Of a stretch of DNA of 64,000 bases, positions 34,981 through 43,672 are shown one piece after another. Below the pieces are notes generated by a model. That model was not told where the DNA came from. It was given only the letters and a program-made list of their open reading frames with translations, and made no database searches. Made by a program: the position numbers and the translations under genes. How positions within the stretch are numbered: position 1 is the first letter of the stretch; every line of letters starts with the position of its first letter. Source of the stretch: Pleionea sp. CnH1-48 (GTDB taxonomy: Bacteria > Pseudomonadota > Gammaproteobacteria > Enterobacterales > Kangiellaceae); contig NZ_JAMXSB010000017.1 of the NCBI RefSeq assembly GCF_024124665.1, positions 1 to 64,000 of the forward strand, given 5' to 3'.

Positions 34981-35415
34981 TCAGGGCATGAGCATCATGT
35001 TCGGGTGCGGGGCTCGCTGGTTGGAGACTTCGCAATTCTCTTTGAAGAATTCCAGAGCATCAATAAAATTGCCGATCAGTTCTTCAAATAGGTCTGAATT
35101 AAGTTCTTGTGTGTTCACCAGTCGGTATAAAACCAGGGTACGTCGGGAGTCTTCCCACGCGATGGTTTCGCGAATATTTTTAAGCTGAATAAGGGCTAGC
35201 TGGAGCAGTTTTTTGCAGATGTCTTCCTGCTCCTGTTCGCTGTCGGCCAGGTTGATGATATCGGCGTTGATCAGAATACGCCCGTTGGTTTCTGTGCAGT
35301 GGATTGTCATGCCATCACAATAGAAAGAGTACTGGCCTTCGACGGTCTGATCGATTTCCAGTTGGTAGTTATCTTTAAGTTTGTGTAACCATTGCTGCAA
35401 TGACATTTTACTCAC
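34981..35415 (-). CDS. YscB-like class I chaperone
   Basis: 144 aa, CesT-fold-like: MSLQQWLHKLKDNYQLEIDQ, then strand pairs YSFYCDGMTIHC and GRILINADIINL. It precedes sctC, exactly where yscB precedes yscC in Yersinia. YscB forms a heterodimer with SycN that escorts the gatekeeper, and a SycN-like gene is next to sctW here. Assignment is by position and fold. Confidence 0.65.
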   Translation of the reverse strand: MSKMSLQQWLHKLKDNYQLEIDQTVEGQYSFYCDGMTIHCTETNGRILINADIINLADSEQEQEDICKKLLQLALIQLKNIRETIAWEDSRRTLVLYRLVNTQELNSDLFEELIGNFIDALEFFKENCEVSNQRAPHPNMMLMP

Positions 35416-35450
35416 CTGCTACTTGTTTAAGTCATCATTAATTCATTGAT

Positions 35451-35861
35451 TTATTTAATGAACTTTACGATGGTCAATACGTTTTGTTTGCCCAGTCGTT
35501 GGTAGTTGACGTCGTCAACACTGTTCAGGATCAAAAAGACTCCCAGCCCGCCAATTTCGCGATCGTCGAGTTGTGCCTCCAAGTTTGGCGTCTTCTGAGC
35601 CAAAGGATTGTAGGGCACACCCGAATCAATGACCGTGAGCTGAAACTGTGCATCGTTGGATTCACATTCCAGCTCAATAGTACCTTTGTAGTCACACGGA
35701 TAAGAATATTGAACGATGTTCACTATGACTTCCTCAACGGCGAGTTTGAGCTGAAGCCACTTATCTTCTCTCATGTTGCATTTCTTAACCACGCCGTCGA
35801 CGAATGCCATAATAGCTGACAAATTGCACATGGTTGCACGAAATGATGCTTTTGTATTCAT
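35451..35861 (-). CDS. Serine kinase/anti-sigma factor (RsbW/BtrW-like)
   Basis: 136-aa GHKL ATPase of the HATPase_c_2 type: N-box VEEVIVNIVQYSY (Glu43, Asn48), G1 box VIDSGVPYNP (Asp79) and G2 box GGLGVFLI (104-111). It phosphorylates the STAS protein (5191-5553) and, by analogy, binds either the sigma factor or another regulator. In Bordetella BtrW plays this part for the T3SS. First gene of the operon rsbW-yscB-sctC-sctD, with a T3SS box 110 nt upstream, so regulator and secretin are co-expressed. Confidence 0.92.
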   Translation of the reverse strand: MNTKASFRATMCNLSAIMAFVDGVVKKCNMREDKWLQLKLAVEEVIVNIVQYSYPCDYKGTIELECESNDAQFQLTVIDSGVPYNPLAQKTPNLEAQLDDREIGGLGVFLILNSVDDVNYQRLGKQNVLTIVKFIK

Positions 35862-35970
35862 AGTCAGTTAACTACCAGAATTAAACATGCATGTATCCAT
35901 TCTGTGTTTGAGGCTAGCTTAATTTCTCGCTGTAGCGTTCCTTAACTGGTGCCTACTCGTTTGAAAGTTA

Positions 35971-35994
35971 AGTAACACGGGTGTTTCAAAAGTT
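35971..35994 (-). promoter_or_regulatory. T3SS box for rsbW-like/sctC/sctD operon
   Basis: On the minus strand: GCAACTT, 12 nt, TGTTACTTA, about 110 nt before the start at 35861. Confidence 0.75.
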
Positions 35995-36013
35995 GCGTAT
36001 TGGCGAAAAAAAT

Positions 36014-36499
36014 TTACCCCTTAAACACGAGTAAAAATTGGTTATCGTTTCGCTCCAGCGTCAGGCGTTCTAGCCAAGACTGTTGGCGTGCGTTTGATAC
36101 TTTAATAAATGTTTTAATAACAACAAGATACAGCCCATCTTCTTGTTCTATAGAACTCATTACTTTAAAAGCCATACCAAGATTATGCTGCGATTGGTCA
36201 GGTGATGACTCAAATTGACTGGCGATATAATTAGCAAATATCTCATAAGCGTCTTTATTGCGATCCAGTGAAGCATCTTCTGCCAGCAATTGGCTCTTTA
36301 GATCTTCCAGAGTATCTTCACGGTAACAACGTGCATAAGCAAGCCATTGCTTTTGATTCAAGGATGACAGGCACTGTAGGGCGTATTGCTTTGCCAGGCG
36401 GTTATATTGCGAACGCTGGTTGGGATCTAGTGGCGCTGACATGCAGCCTGCCAATATCAAACTGAGCAATAGCGAAAGAGTTAAGACTATTTTTTTCAT
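36014..36499 (-). CDS. Lipoprotein of the regulatory operon
   Basis: 161 aa with a clear lipoprotein signal (LILAGC, Cys19). The mature part is helical then beta (YLVVIKTFIKVSNARQQSWL), with no family recognised. Starts at the last base of the RsbU-like stop (TAATG), so it is coupled to that sensor phosphatase and may take part in envelope signalling; a pilotin for SctC is another possibility. Confidence 0.6.
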   Translation of the reverse strand: MKKIVLTLSLLLSLILAGCMSAPLDPNQRSQYNRLAKQYALQCLSSLNQKQWLAYARCYREDTLEDLKSQLLAEDASLDRNKDAYEIFANYIASQFESSPDQSQHNLGMAFKVMSSIEQEDGLYLVVIKTFIKVSNARQQSWLERLTLERNDNQFLLVFKG

Positions 36500-38001
36500 T
36501 ATTTATACTTCATACAGAGCACGGTTAGATCGTCAGATTGCTCAATGCCTGATGAGAAATCTTTAACGTCGATAATTATTTCGGCTACCAGCTTTTTCGG
36601 CGTTTGAGCTTTTAAGCATTGACTCAAAAAGCGCTCTTCGCCATAACATTCACCATTAGAATCAAAGGCTTCGGTTATACCATCTGTATAGGCCAGGAAC
36701 ATGTCTCCAGGTTTTAAGGTCAGGGTGGTAGGCTTAATTTGGGTGTTTTCTATGACACCCAGAGCGATACCTGTGTCACCACTGACAAACTCCGAAGTGC
36801 CTGTTTCGCTGTTGACTAACACTGGCGGGTTATGTCCGGCAGAAGCGAAGGTCATTTCGCCTGTGCGCGTATCCAAAATACCCAATATCAAGGTCACAAA
36901 CATGTGGTATTTGCTGTAGCGCATAAGGTGGTTGTTGGTCTTTTCTATGATTTCCAGAGCACTCATGTCTTCGTGAGAAAAAGACTGACAGAGTGTCATG
37001 GTTACTGCCATATAAAGTGCGGCTGGGACACCTTTTCCGGAAACATCACCAATGACAAAAAATACCAGATTGTCATTAAGCGGGATCACATCATAGAAAT
37101 CGCCGCCAACGTCTTTCGCGGGTTTCATATAGCTGCCCACTTCGACGCCGTTCATATTGAGTCGGTCAATGCGAGTGGCCTGGATCATGGCCATCTGAAT
37201 CGACTTGGCCACTTTTAATTCGCTTTCGATAGACTCTTTTTCGGCGGTAGTTCGCTTGTAGTTAGCGATGTATTTGACGAGCTTGTTTTCTAGTTCAACA
37301 AAGGAGTTGGTGAGATTTCCGACTTCGTCATTTTGCTTAAGAATGGAGTTAATTTTGTTATTTTGTGCGTGCAAAGGGCCTTCAAAATTATGCTCAGCCA
37401 GATTTTCTGCAAAGGTGTTCAGCATAACCAGGGGTTTAGAAACCCGTTGCACAAAGAAATACGCAAAAATGGTCCCGATTATAAATATCAGCAAAATAAA
37501 GGTGCTTTCGGCCAGCACGTCTTTCATTACGTGATTTTCGATCAGCGCCAGATCCATGCCCACATGCACCTGTCCCACTTTTCCTAATAAGATAGGTACC
37601 GCAACATCCAGTTGGCGTTGCCCATTTTCGAGCGTGATGGTGCTGATCTGCGCTTCTCGTAGCAACGAGTTGTTATGCAGCGAGTGCTTAATGGATGGTG
37701 GGATAACTGGGATAAATGTATGGGCGATGATTCTATTATCATGGTTAACGATATAGACGTAGTTAACCCCTTTGATGTCCATGTATTGTTCTATGGTAGA
37801 TTGAACCACCGCGGCATCGCGAAACAGGATCATATCAACACTGCTGTCGGCCAGACTCATGGCAATGGCGCTGCCCTTACTTCGATATTCTTCAAGCAAG
37901 CTTTGGTAGAGCGTGTAGCCAGAATAGCCTGATGCGACCGAGGTAACCGCCAGGTAAGCCAGTGTTAATAATAGAAAGGTTTTCTGAAATAATTTCGACA
38001 T
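36499..38001 (-). CDS. Sensor PP2C phosphatase (RsbU/BtrU-like)
   Basis: 500 aa. Membrane helix near residues 7-30, a periplasmic sensor domain (about 31-165), second helix (about 168-188), HAMP domain, a short coiled coil (KSIQMAMIQ) and a C-terminal SpoIIE-type PP2C phosphatase with the metal-binding motifs GGDFYDV and GDVSGKGVPAALYM. It dephosphorylates the STAS protein and so releases the partner switch. Gene order: binding protein, phosphatase, lipoprotein, with gaps of 3 bp and -1 bp. The periplasmic input and the adjacent binding protein suggest control by an external ligand. Confidence 0.92.
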   Translation of the reverse strand: MSKLFQKTFLLLTLAYLAVTSVASGYSGYTLYQSLLEEYRSKGSAIAMSLADSSVDMILFRDAAVVQSTIEQYMDIKGVNYVYIVNHDNRIIAHTFIPVIPPSIKHSLHNNSLLREAQISTITLENGQRQLDVAVPILLGKVGQVHVGMDLALIENHVMKDVLAESTFILLIFIIGTIFAYFFVQRVSKPLVMLNTFAENLAEHNFEGPLHAQNNKINSILKQNDEVGNLTNSFVELENKLVKYIANYKRTTAEKESIESELKVAKSIQMAMIQATRIDRLNMNGVEVGSYMKPAKDVGGDFYDVIPLNDNLVFFVIGDVSGKGVPAALYMAVTMTLCQSFSHEDMSALEIIEKTNNHLMRYSKYHMFVTLILGILDTRTGEMTFASAGHNPPVLVNSETGTSEFVSGDTGIALGVIENTQIKPTTLTLKPGDMFLAYTDGITEAFDSNGECYGEERFLSQCLKAQTPKKLVAEIIIDVKDFSSGIEQSDDLTVLCMKYK

Positions 38002-38004
38002 AAC

Positions 38005-39231
38005 TTAAAGTTGCAGTTGCTTCCAGTCTTCAAGAGGGACCAGTTTATTGTTTTGGATGGTCGTAAAGTATATTTGCTCAAAGCCCTGATGTTCGTTCTT
38101 TGAGAAGCTGACAGCCCCGCCGATCTTGAGGTCGACTGTGGCTCCGCTGTTGAGGTGATTGACCAGATCTTCCTGTTTAAAGTCTTTTGGCAGCTGATTC
38201 ATTAATTCCACCAGCATTTTGGCGTTCAAAAAACTTTCAAAGCTCACATAGCTGTATTTTTCTCCATTAGTTGTCGAAAAATGGCTGGCTAGCTGGGTTC
38301 CGTATTGATCCATAATGGCTCGGTATTCCTGGGCCGTTGGGTTATCTGGATGGTTGTAATCTGGAACGACCTGAGAGATGACCAGTTTATGAGTGTAAGA
38401 TTTGCCGCTTTTGTTTTCTTCTTCGTTGAGCTTGTTGAGCAGACTCTCTGTGCCAACAAAAGATATGTTTGCGATAGGTACATCCAGACCAATATTACGC
38501 GCATCGCGGATAAAGCCTGCTGCGGCATTGTAGGCACCCACAATCAAAATGACATCTGGTTGTGCGTCTTTCAAGTACTTTGCTTGAACTTCATAGCTTT
38601 CTTCATAAGGGCTATTGCGTTGGTAAGTACTTTCTTTCACTATCTCAATGGTGCCCAGGTTGGCCATGGATTCAACGCCTTCCCAGCCACTGCGGCCATA
38701 GGCATCGCTTTGATAAAACAGACCCACTCGAGTCATACCCAGATGACTAAAATGGCTGAGCATGCTAATGATTTCGGCTTTATAAGAAGCTCGTAGATTA
38801 AAAACGAAGGGCTCGTAAGGGGCCCGTCGAATGGACTGAGCACCGGTAAAAGGAAACATCAAGGCGACCTGGCGCGATTCATAACGCTTTAGAATCGGCA
38901 TCATGCGCAAAACCGTAGGTGTGCCAACAAAACCAAACAGGATGTTGATATTAAGATCTTCAATAAAGTGAATGGCATTTTTGATCGCGGGTAATGGTTC
39001 GTAACGATCATCTTTGGCGTGCAAATAAATCTTGCGGCCGTGGATGCCACCTTGCTCATTGATATGGGTGAAATAGGCTTGGCTACCGCGATACACTTCT
39101 ATCCCGGTTTCGACAGCGGCGCCAGATAAAGGCAATGACATGCCAATTTTTATCGTATCGCTTGCTGTTGCAATAACTGACCATCCTGTCAGAAGTACAA
39201 ACAGTAAGGCTTTCTGAATGTGTGCCAACAT
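38005..39231 (-). CDS. Branched-chain-amino-acid-type periplasmic binding protein
   Basis: 408 aa. Signal peptide (about 1-24), then a LivK-type Peripla_BP_6 fold: IKIGMSLPLSGAAVETGIEV, NEQGGIHGRKIYLHAKDD and GLFYQSDAYGRSGWEGVE. No permease or ATPase genes accompany it; it is joined to a transmembrane phosphatase gene 3 bp downstream. Most likely it presents a small ligand to that sensor, rather than working in transport. Confidence 0.85.
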   Translation of the reverse strand: MLAHIQKALLFVLLTGWSVIATASDTIKIGMSLPLSGAAVETGIEVYRGSQAYFTHINEQGGIHGRKIYLHAKDDRYEPLPAIKNAIHFIEDLNINILFGFVGTPTVLRMMPILKRYESRQVALMFPFTGAQSIRRAPYEPFVFNLRASYKAEIISMLSHFSHLGMTRVGLFYQSDAYGRSGWEGVESMANLGTIEIVKESTYQRNSPYEESYEVQAKYLKDAQPDVILIVGAYNAAAGFIRDARNIGLDVPIANISFVGTESLLNKLNEEENKSGKSYTHKLVISQVVPDYNHPDNPTAQEYRAIMDQYGTQLASHFSTTNGEKYSYVSFESFLNAKMLVELMNQLPKDFKQEDLVNHLNSGATVDLKIGGAVSFSKNEHQGFEQIYFTTIQNNKLVPLEDWKQLQL

Positions 39232-39276
39232 GTTAATTCTCTTGTTTATGCGACTATGAGGTACAGCTTTGAGAGT

Positions 39277-39780
39277 TTATTGGTTTGATAGCTCTTCTAT
39301 TAACTGTTTAAGCTCGTTTCGATCAATGGGTTTTTGACTGTCTCTGGGTAGGAGTTTTAACGCCGTTGAAAATGCATCAAGAGCTTTCTGTTGGTTGTTT
39401 AATGCTTTGTGGCAGTGGCCTGCCAGATAGGGAGGCATAGGATCTTTTACATCCAGAATGCTGGCCATGCATAAAGCATTGATAGCTTCTTTATATTTCT
39501 TTTGATTACGCTGGCTAGCGCCCAGTGCCAACCAGTAACTTTGGGTCAGGTGGCTGTAGTAGCACAAAAGGTTGAAGACTTTTTCTGCTTCGGCCCATTT
39601 TTCTTGCTCAAATAACTCATAACCAAAGCTATACAGTTGCTCCATATATTCTTTGGATACACCTTTAGCTTTAACAATTTCTCCGCCACGGCTATAAAAA
39701 GCTTCCATGACTTGTTGCCATTGTTGCTGCAACTCGGCTTGTTCGTCTTCACTCAAGTGTTCAAATTCGAGAATGCTCAT
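39277..39780 (-). CDS. TPR class II chaperone (SycD-like)
   Basis: 167 aa with TPR units (QLYSFGYELFEQEKWAEAEK, YWLALGASQRNQKKYKEAIN, YLAGHCHKALNNQQKALDAF), the same size and build as the translocator chaperone at 20792. It lies 37 bp after an unknown protein gene that may be its client, and ahead of the binding protein/phosphatase genes. It could bind the translocators too. Confidence 0.75.
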   Translation of the reverse strand: MSILEFEHLSEDEQAELQQQWQQVMEAFYSRGGEIVKAKGVSKEYMEQLYSFGYELFEQEKWAEAEKVFNLLCYYSHLTQSYWLALGASQRNQKKYKEAINALCMASILDVKDPMPPYLAGHCHKALNNQQKALDAFSTALKLLPRDSQKPIDRNELKQLIEELSNQ

Positions 39781-39817
39781 GCGGGGTTATTTGATTACCT
39801 TCAAGTATTTTGGGTTA

Positions 39818-40537
39818 TTAGATAAACATCTTCGGGTTGTTCGGCGGCGATATATTATCGTCTTTTAGCAACCCTCGTAAGTCATCAACAACATCATTGG
39901 ATTGTTTTACAACCTTTTCGACCGATGAGTCTGAGAGCTGATTGTTGTTCGTCACCGAGAGCACTGAGGCCAGGTTGATTTGTTCGGTCGAGATTTTTTC
40001 GGCGTAGTGGGCGGCTGATAATTCATCCATACCGGATTTTAGAAAAGCGGATTCCAGCTTCTCAATTAATTTATCGGCGTCTAGCCCGTCAATTCCGCCA
40101 ATTGTGTACTTTAGAGCCGTCAAAAAGAGTTTGGAATTCATGTCTTCTGGATCTTCATCGAGCGACAGGCTTGATGGATACCAGCCAGTTGTTTCTGAAC
40201 GTTGAGGCGAATTGAATTCTTTCATGACATCGTCAAGTGACTCTTTGACGTTCTCTGGCATGTCACTCTTTTGGAGTGCGTCAAACACGTCTCTAGGGGT
40301 TAATACTGGTCCCATCGCACCCAAATTTGGCTCTAACCCAATTTTTATCAAGCTCATATTGGGCTTAACAAAATGGGGAGCAGGCAGCATGCTCTGTTCG
40401 GGGCCACTTAATGCACCTTCGAACTGACCTGCATCACCCGCCGAAGGTGTTTTCTTAGCACCTTGGGTTCCAGATGTTTTTGATGTTTGCCCAACTTTGC
40501 GAGCAAAGTCTGACGGGCGAATGGGTCCAATACTCAT
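39818..40537 (-). CDS. Unknown T3SS-regulon protein next to the sigma factor
   Basis: 239 aa, not recognised. The first about 50 residues are Ser/Thr/Gly-rich and disordered (secretion-signal-like); the rest is mostly helical and acidic (LTPRDVFDALQKSDMPENVK; EKISTEQINLASVLSVTNNN). It heads the operon with the SycD-like chaperone, binding protein, phosphatase and lipoprotein, and has a T3SS box at 40582. Its place beside the ECF gene would suit a secreted anti-sigma or export-coupled regulator of the BspR/ExsE kind, or an effector. Purely inference. Confidence 0.5.
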   Translation of the reverse strand: MSIGPIRPSDFARKVGQTSKTSGTQGAKKTPSAGDAGQFEGALSGPEQSMLPAPHFVKPNMSLIKIGLEPNLGAMGPVLTPRDVFDALQKSDMPENVKESLDDVMKEFNSPQRSETTGWYPSSLSLDEDPEDMNSKLFLTALKYTIGGIDGLDADKLIEKLESAFLKSGMDELSAAHYAEKISTEQINLASVLSVTNNNQLSDSSVEKVVKQSNDVVDDLRGLLKDDNISPPNNPKMFI

Positions 40538-40581
40538 GGGGTAAATCCCAACCTCTTTAATCTAACGGTAGTTTTGTATTG

Positions 40582-40605
40582 AGTAACATTCGATGCACAA
40601 AAGTT
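40582..40605 (-). promoter_or_regulatory. T3SS box for regulatory operon
   Basis: On the minus strand: GCAACTT, 12 nt, TGTTACTCA, about 45 nt before the start at 40537, just past the sigma factor gene. Confidence 0.75.
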
Positions 40606-40638
40606 GCTCGATTGCACCTTTGTGATTAAACGACTGTA

Positions 40639-41232
40639 TTACTCTAATAAAGCTTCAACGCCGCCCAGCTGTTCTTTCAAACGCTTGCGGACTCTAAACA
40701 ACTTGCTCTTTAGTGAACTGACAGAGATATCAAGCTCTTCGGCGACTTCGTCGTAAGATTTGTTCTCTACAGATACCATCAACAAGGCCTGACGCAGATC
40801 GTAAGGCAACTCTTCAATGGCCTTCGACAACTGCTCCATATTCTGGTCGGTACTTAAGTTTTCGTCGGGACGCTCAGAACTGGCAGCATGGCCTAATGTT
40901 TCATCGTCAACAAATGAGTACTTATATTCGGGGGAGCGGTTGTAGTAATTACGCGTAAGGTTGATTGCAATACTGGTTAACCATGTTGAGAAGCTTGAGC
41001 GAGCTTCAAAATTACCAATACTGCGTTGAGCTTGAATCAGCGTGTCCTGAACGAGATCTTCGACATCCTCTAATCGAGATACGTGTCCGCGAACAAAGTT
41101 GAACAGCTTTCGATAATGAGTATCGAATAGTATATTCAATGCAGCGCTGTCGCCATTTTGGGCGCGCTCGATGAGTGCTCTTTGTCGCTCATCAGACGAT
41201 TTCTTGTTCGCAGCTGTTTCAACAGGGTTCAT
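40639..41232 (-). CDS. ECF sigma factor, probable T3SS master activator (BtrS/HrpL role)
   Basis: 197 aa. Sigma region 2 (about 28-95: YRKLFNFVRGHVSRLEDVED, TWLTSIAINLTRNYY) and region 4 (about 135-190: EELPYDLRQALLMVSVENKS, EVAEELDISVSSLKSKLFRV). It is the only sigma factor in the window and lies at the end of the T3SS locus next to partner-switch genes, like BtrS in Bordetella. The recurrent AACTY-N12-NGTTACTNA element has ECF-promoter layout and is its most likely target. No copy of the element precedes its own gene. Confidence 0.92.
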   Translation of the reverse strand: MNPVETAANKKSSDERQRALIERAQNGDSAALNILFDTHYRKLFNFVRGHVSRLEDVEDLVQDTLIQAQRSIGNFEARSSFSTWLTSIAINLTRNYYNRSPEYKYSFVDDETLGHAASSERPDENLSTDQNMEQLSKAIEELPYDLRQALLMVSVENKSYDEVAEELDISVSSLKSKLFRVRKRLKEQLGGVEALLE

Positions 41233-41539
41233 AATGCCAGTTAGTTATCTTATGCAGTCTGTTATTAGTATCACGGTAAATTATACTAGTGCAAAAGAAA
41301 TAAGGGCAACTTCAATCATTATTTATGCCAAGGAGATACGATTTATCTCATTTAAAAGAGATAAATTAATTATTGTGGCTGGCATTCAATAAAAATCCGT
41401 TGTACTAAATTCAACAACTAACTATTTGATTCTTAAAATACAATTCAAGTTATCTTGCAGCCAAGTGACTTGGTATTGGTAAGCAAATAAACTAAGAAAA
41501 ATCTCGCTCAATTATTGATAGCTTAAAAATTTCAAATTG
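41233..41539. other. Gap upstream of the sigma gene
   Basis: 307 bp of AT-rich DNA with no ORF, no T3SS box and no clear hairpin. The sigma factor promoter must be here but I cannot define it. Confidence 0.5.
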
Positions 41540-41878
41540 CTATATATATGATAGTAAACCAATCAATGCAAAGGTCCAGATAACAACGTTTATAAATGTG
41601 GAATAAATAAGGAGGCCTTTGCCCGTTTTTTGAGAGTTACGATTGACTTCTTTCCATCCCATAAAAGTTAGTAAACTCGATATGAGTGATGCACCCATGA
41701 CGATAAAAATGTCTAGCTCAAATTTTGTAACAATCAAAAATGCCGCGGTAATGATCACTGCAGAAAAGACTGCGGGTTTGGAGTAAGAGGGTTTCTTGGA
41801 CGAGTCCTCAGATGTCGTATTATTTTCCACAAAGTTATGCCTGATTATGATGATATCCTTGTGTATTTTATGGGACAA
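41540..41878 (-). CDS. Small membrane protein, unknown
   Basis: 112 aa. A polar N-terminus (1-33) and three hydrophobic helices (about 36-50, 54-73 and 89-112) with a short charged loop (GWKEVNRNSQKTGKG). No family recognised and no T3SS box. It may be an independent housekeeping or accessory gene. Confidence 0.5.
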   Translation of the reverse strand: MSHKIHKDIIIIRHNFVENNTTSEDSSKKPSYSKPAVFSAVIITAAFLIVTKFELDIFIVMGASLISSLLTFMGWKEVNRNSQKTGKGLLIYSTFINVVIWTFALIGLLSYI

Positions 41879-41977
41879 AAGTACTCATGTATAGACAGGC
41901 CTGCGCACAGGTGTTTGTTAACCCGTGCATCGAGAGGCCCTGCTTGATGAGCTATGTAATAAAAATCACCCTATTTT

Positions 41978-42244
41978 TTAGGGGCATTGATTGGCCAGTT
42001 TTTTATCAAAATGACTGAGCACTTGTTTAAAGTAGGCTTCTTGACTTGTGTTGCCATAATCATGAGCAAAAGAAATATCATCAAGAATCATATTTCGAAT
42101 GACGGTGATCCCACCCTGCTTTTTTACCAGAGTCTGTGCTAGCTCAATCGCGACAATATCGGGTAGATTTTCATGTTCTGCGATAGCAGAGATCTCTCCT
42201 TCTGCTAAATCGCAAAAGCCGTAGCAATCCTCAATGGTGATCAT
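41978..42244 (-). CDS. Small acidic soluble protein, unknown
   Basis: 88 aa, no signal peptide or membrane segment. Segments such as DLAEGEISAIAEHENLPDIV and a C-terminal helix HFDKKLANQCP look like a folded domain. Similar small proteins near metabolic genes exist in marine gammaproteobacteria, but I cannot assign a function. GAGGTC lies upstream of the ATG. Confidence 0.5.
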   Translation of the reverse strand: MITIEDCYGFCDLAEGEISAIAEHENLPDIVAIELAQTLVKKQGGITVIRNMILDDISFAHDYGNTSQEAYFKQVLSHFDKKLANQCP

Positions 42245-42483
42245 ATTTGACCTCTGGAATAGTTGCTTAAGCCAGTGATTGGTATGTTGGATCTATAAAC
42301 TATTACAACCAGCTTCAGCTATTTCGTCTCAAATAGTATTGCTCTACTCCTGCTCTTGCGCAAATAGATCGTTGGCATTTTGCTTAAGAAAACTCCGAAT
42401 AAGATGAGCCGTGTTAGAAAAGACCCATAGAGCGATTTATGGCATTTTAAAAAGTGTTTTTAATATTCCATTTTTTGCTAAAT

Positions 42484-42672
42484 AAAAAAAAGCCCGCCAT
42501 AAACAAACGGGCAATAATTGGGAAGAAAAAAGAGTGAGAGTGGTGTGACAAAAAATACTGGGGAATACTTTTTGTCGATTTCAAAAGACCTTGCAGCTAC
42601 TCGTACGAATAAAAAATAGGGTGAGTTCGTTCTAGCGCGCTGGCTTTTGAGGAGAGCTTTACTCTCACTACT
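42484..42672 (-). ncRNA. Predicted T3SS-regulon small RNA
   Basis: A T3SS box at 42681-42704 is followed by no usable ORF (no ATG; one GTG frame of 23 codons without a ribosome-binding site). An intrinsic terminator lies at 42484-42512 (GCCCG, 11-nt loop, CGGGC, then T8). The predicted transcript is about 185 nt. Its 5' end AGTGAGAGT (42661-42669) is perfectly complementary to ACTCTCACT near its 3' end (around 42533-42541), closing the molecule. A local GAGAG/CTCTC hairpin also lies at the 5' end, and the two folds are mutually exclusive in part. Inferred from sequence only. Confidence 0.65.
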
Positions 42673-42680
42673 GTTTAATG

Positions 42681-42704
42681 AGTAACGTAAAGAACCAGTA
42701 AGTT
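42681..42704 (-). promoter_or_regulatory. T3SS box for the small RNA
   Basis: On the minus strand: GCAACTT, 12 nt, CGTTACTCA, standing in a 729-bp region without protein genes (42245-42973). Confidence 0.75.
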
Positions 42705-42814
42705 GCGAAATAAAATGGATAGGAGAATTTTCTCTTAGATAAAAGGGAGATTGAATGTCTGATGGTGGACAACTTAAGAGTGAAGGAGAAGGTTAAGAAA
42801 GATAACTACTTATT

Positions 42815-42842
42815 AAAAAAAGGGCACAGCTTCCACTGTGCC
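42815..42842 (-). terminator. Intrinsic terminator after ompA-like gene
   Basis: On the minus strand: GGCACAG, loop TGGAAG, CTGTGCC, then CTTTTTTT. Confidence 0.85.
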
Positions 42843-42973
42843 AAAGGTTGGAGAGTCACTTGCTATGACGTTTAAGAAACTTGAAAAAAGTGATGGGTGA
42901 TGTCTCCAATCAATTTCCCTAAGAGGATTGAGCCTCCTTGCTCAAAAGCCATCACCTTGATTAATCTTCGTGA

Positions 42974-43672
42974 CTAGTTTTGTGCCACACTGGTGTCGGT
43001 ATCCGCAGAGAAGCGAATGCTCACACGACGTTCTTGTGCATAGCCATCCACATCGCCTTTTGAAACGCTTGAAGTGGATTCACCATAAGCGGTAGTGATG
43101 ATGCGGTGAGCAGCAATGCCTTGCTCCATCAAACGCTGACGAACTTCATTCACTCGAGACTCTGATAAAGCCTGATTGTAAGCTTCATCACCTCGTGGGT
43201 CGGCATAGCCGTCCAGGTTAATGGTCAATGTTGGGTACTGTTGTAAAAAGCCAGCCAGTTGGTCGATACGTTGAGTGGCTTCGGTGTTCAGTGTGCTGGA
43301 TGCGGTACGGAACATCAGGTCCATTTGCAGACTCTCCGAGCCATTGAGTGTTGGGCTTTGTTGAGCGGTTAAGTAAGCCTGATGTTTTAAGGTATCGATT
43401 TCAGCCTGTAGCGCTTGTTGTTGGGTGTGTGCATCAGACAATTGCGTCTTCATGCCATCAACCTGATTGGCGGTATTGACTTCATCGCCTAACAATCCGC
43501 CGATGGCTGCTCCGATTAAGAAGCCGATGGGGCCACCTGCAGCTGCACCTACCAGAGCGCCGCTGGCGACACCGACGTCTTGTTCGGTGCTGGATTTCTT
43601 GGCAGCGAAAGCGGATGTGCTGTGAGACAAAGTGGCAGCGATGATGGTAGAGATGATGATGGCTTTTTTCAT
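42974..43672 (-). CDS. OmpA-like protein with glycine zipper
   Basis: 232 aa. Signal peptide (about 1-23), a glycine-zipper hydrophobic stretch (about 35-65: VASGALVGAAAGGPIGFLIG), a short coiled coil (about 75-100) and a C-terminal OmpA peptidoglycan-binding domain (about 120-225, with LDGYADPRGDEAYNQALSES and the ERRVSIRF ending). It resembles sortase-associated PdsO-type OmpA proteins, but no sortase gene is in the window. It probably anchors the envelope to peptidoglycan. Confidence 0.85.
   Translation of the reverse strand: MKKAIIISTIIAATLSHSTSAFAAKKSSTEQDVGVASGALVGAAAGGPIGFLIGAAIGGLLGDEVNTANQVDGMKTQLSDAHTQQQALQAEIDTLKHQAYLTAQQSPTLNGSESLQMDLMFRTASSTLNTEATQRIDQLAGFLQQYPTLTINLDGYADPRGDEAYNQALSESRVNEVRQRLMEQGIAAHRIITTAYGESTSSVSKGDVDGYAQERRVSIRFSADTDTSVAQN

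Noticed and set aside
42590-42665. Short GTG-initiated frame (23 codons) inside the predicted small RNA
   Set aside because: No Shine-Dalgarno, no ATG, and it overlaps the pairing elements; treated as non-coding, though a peptide cannot be excluded.
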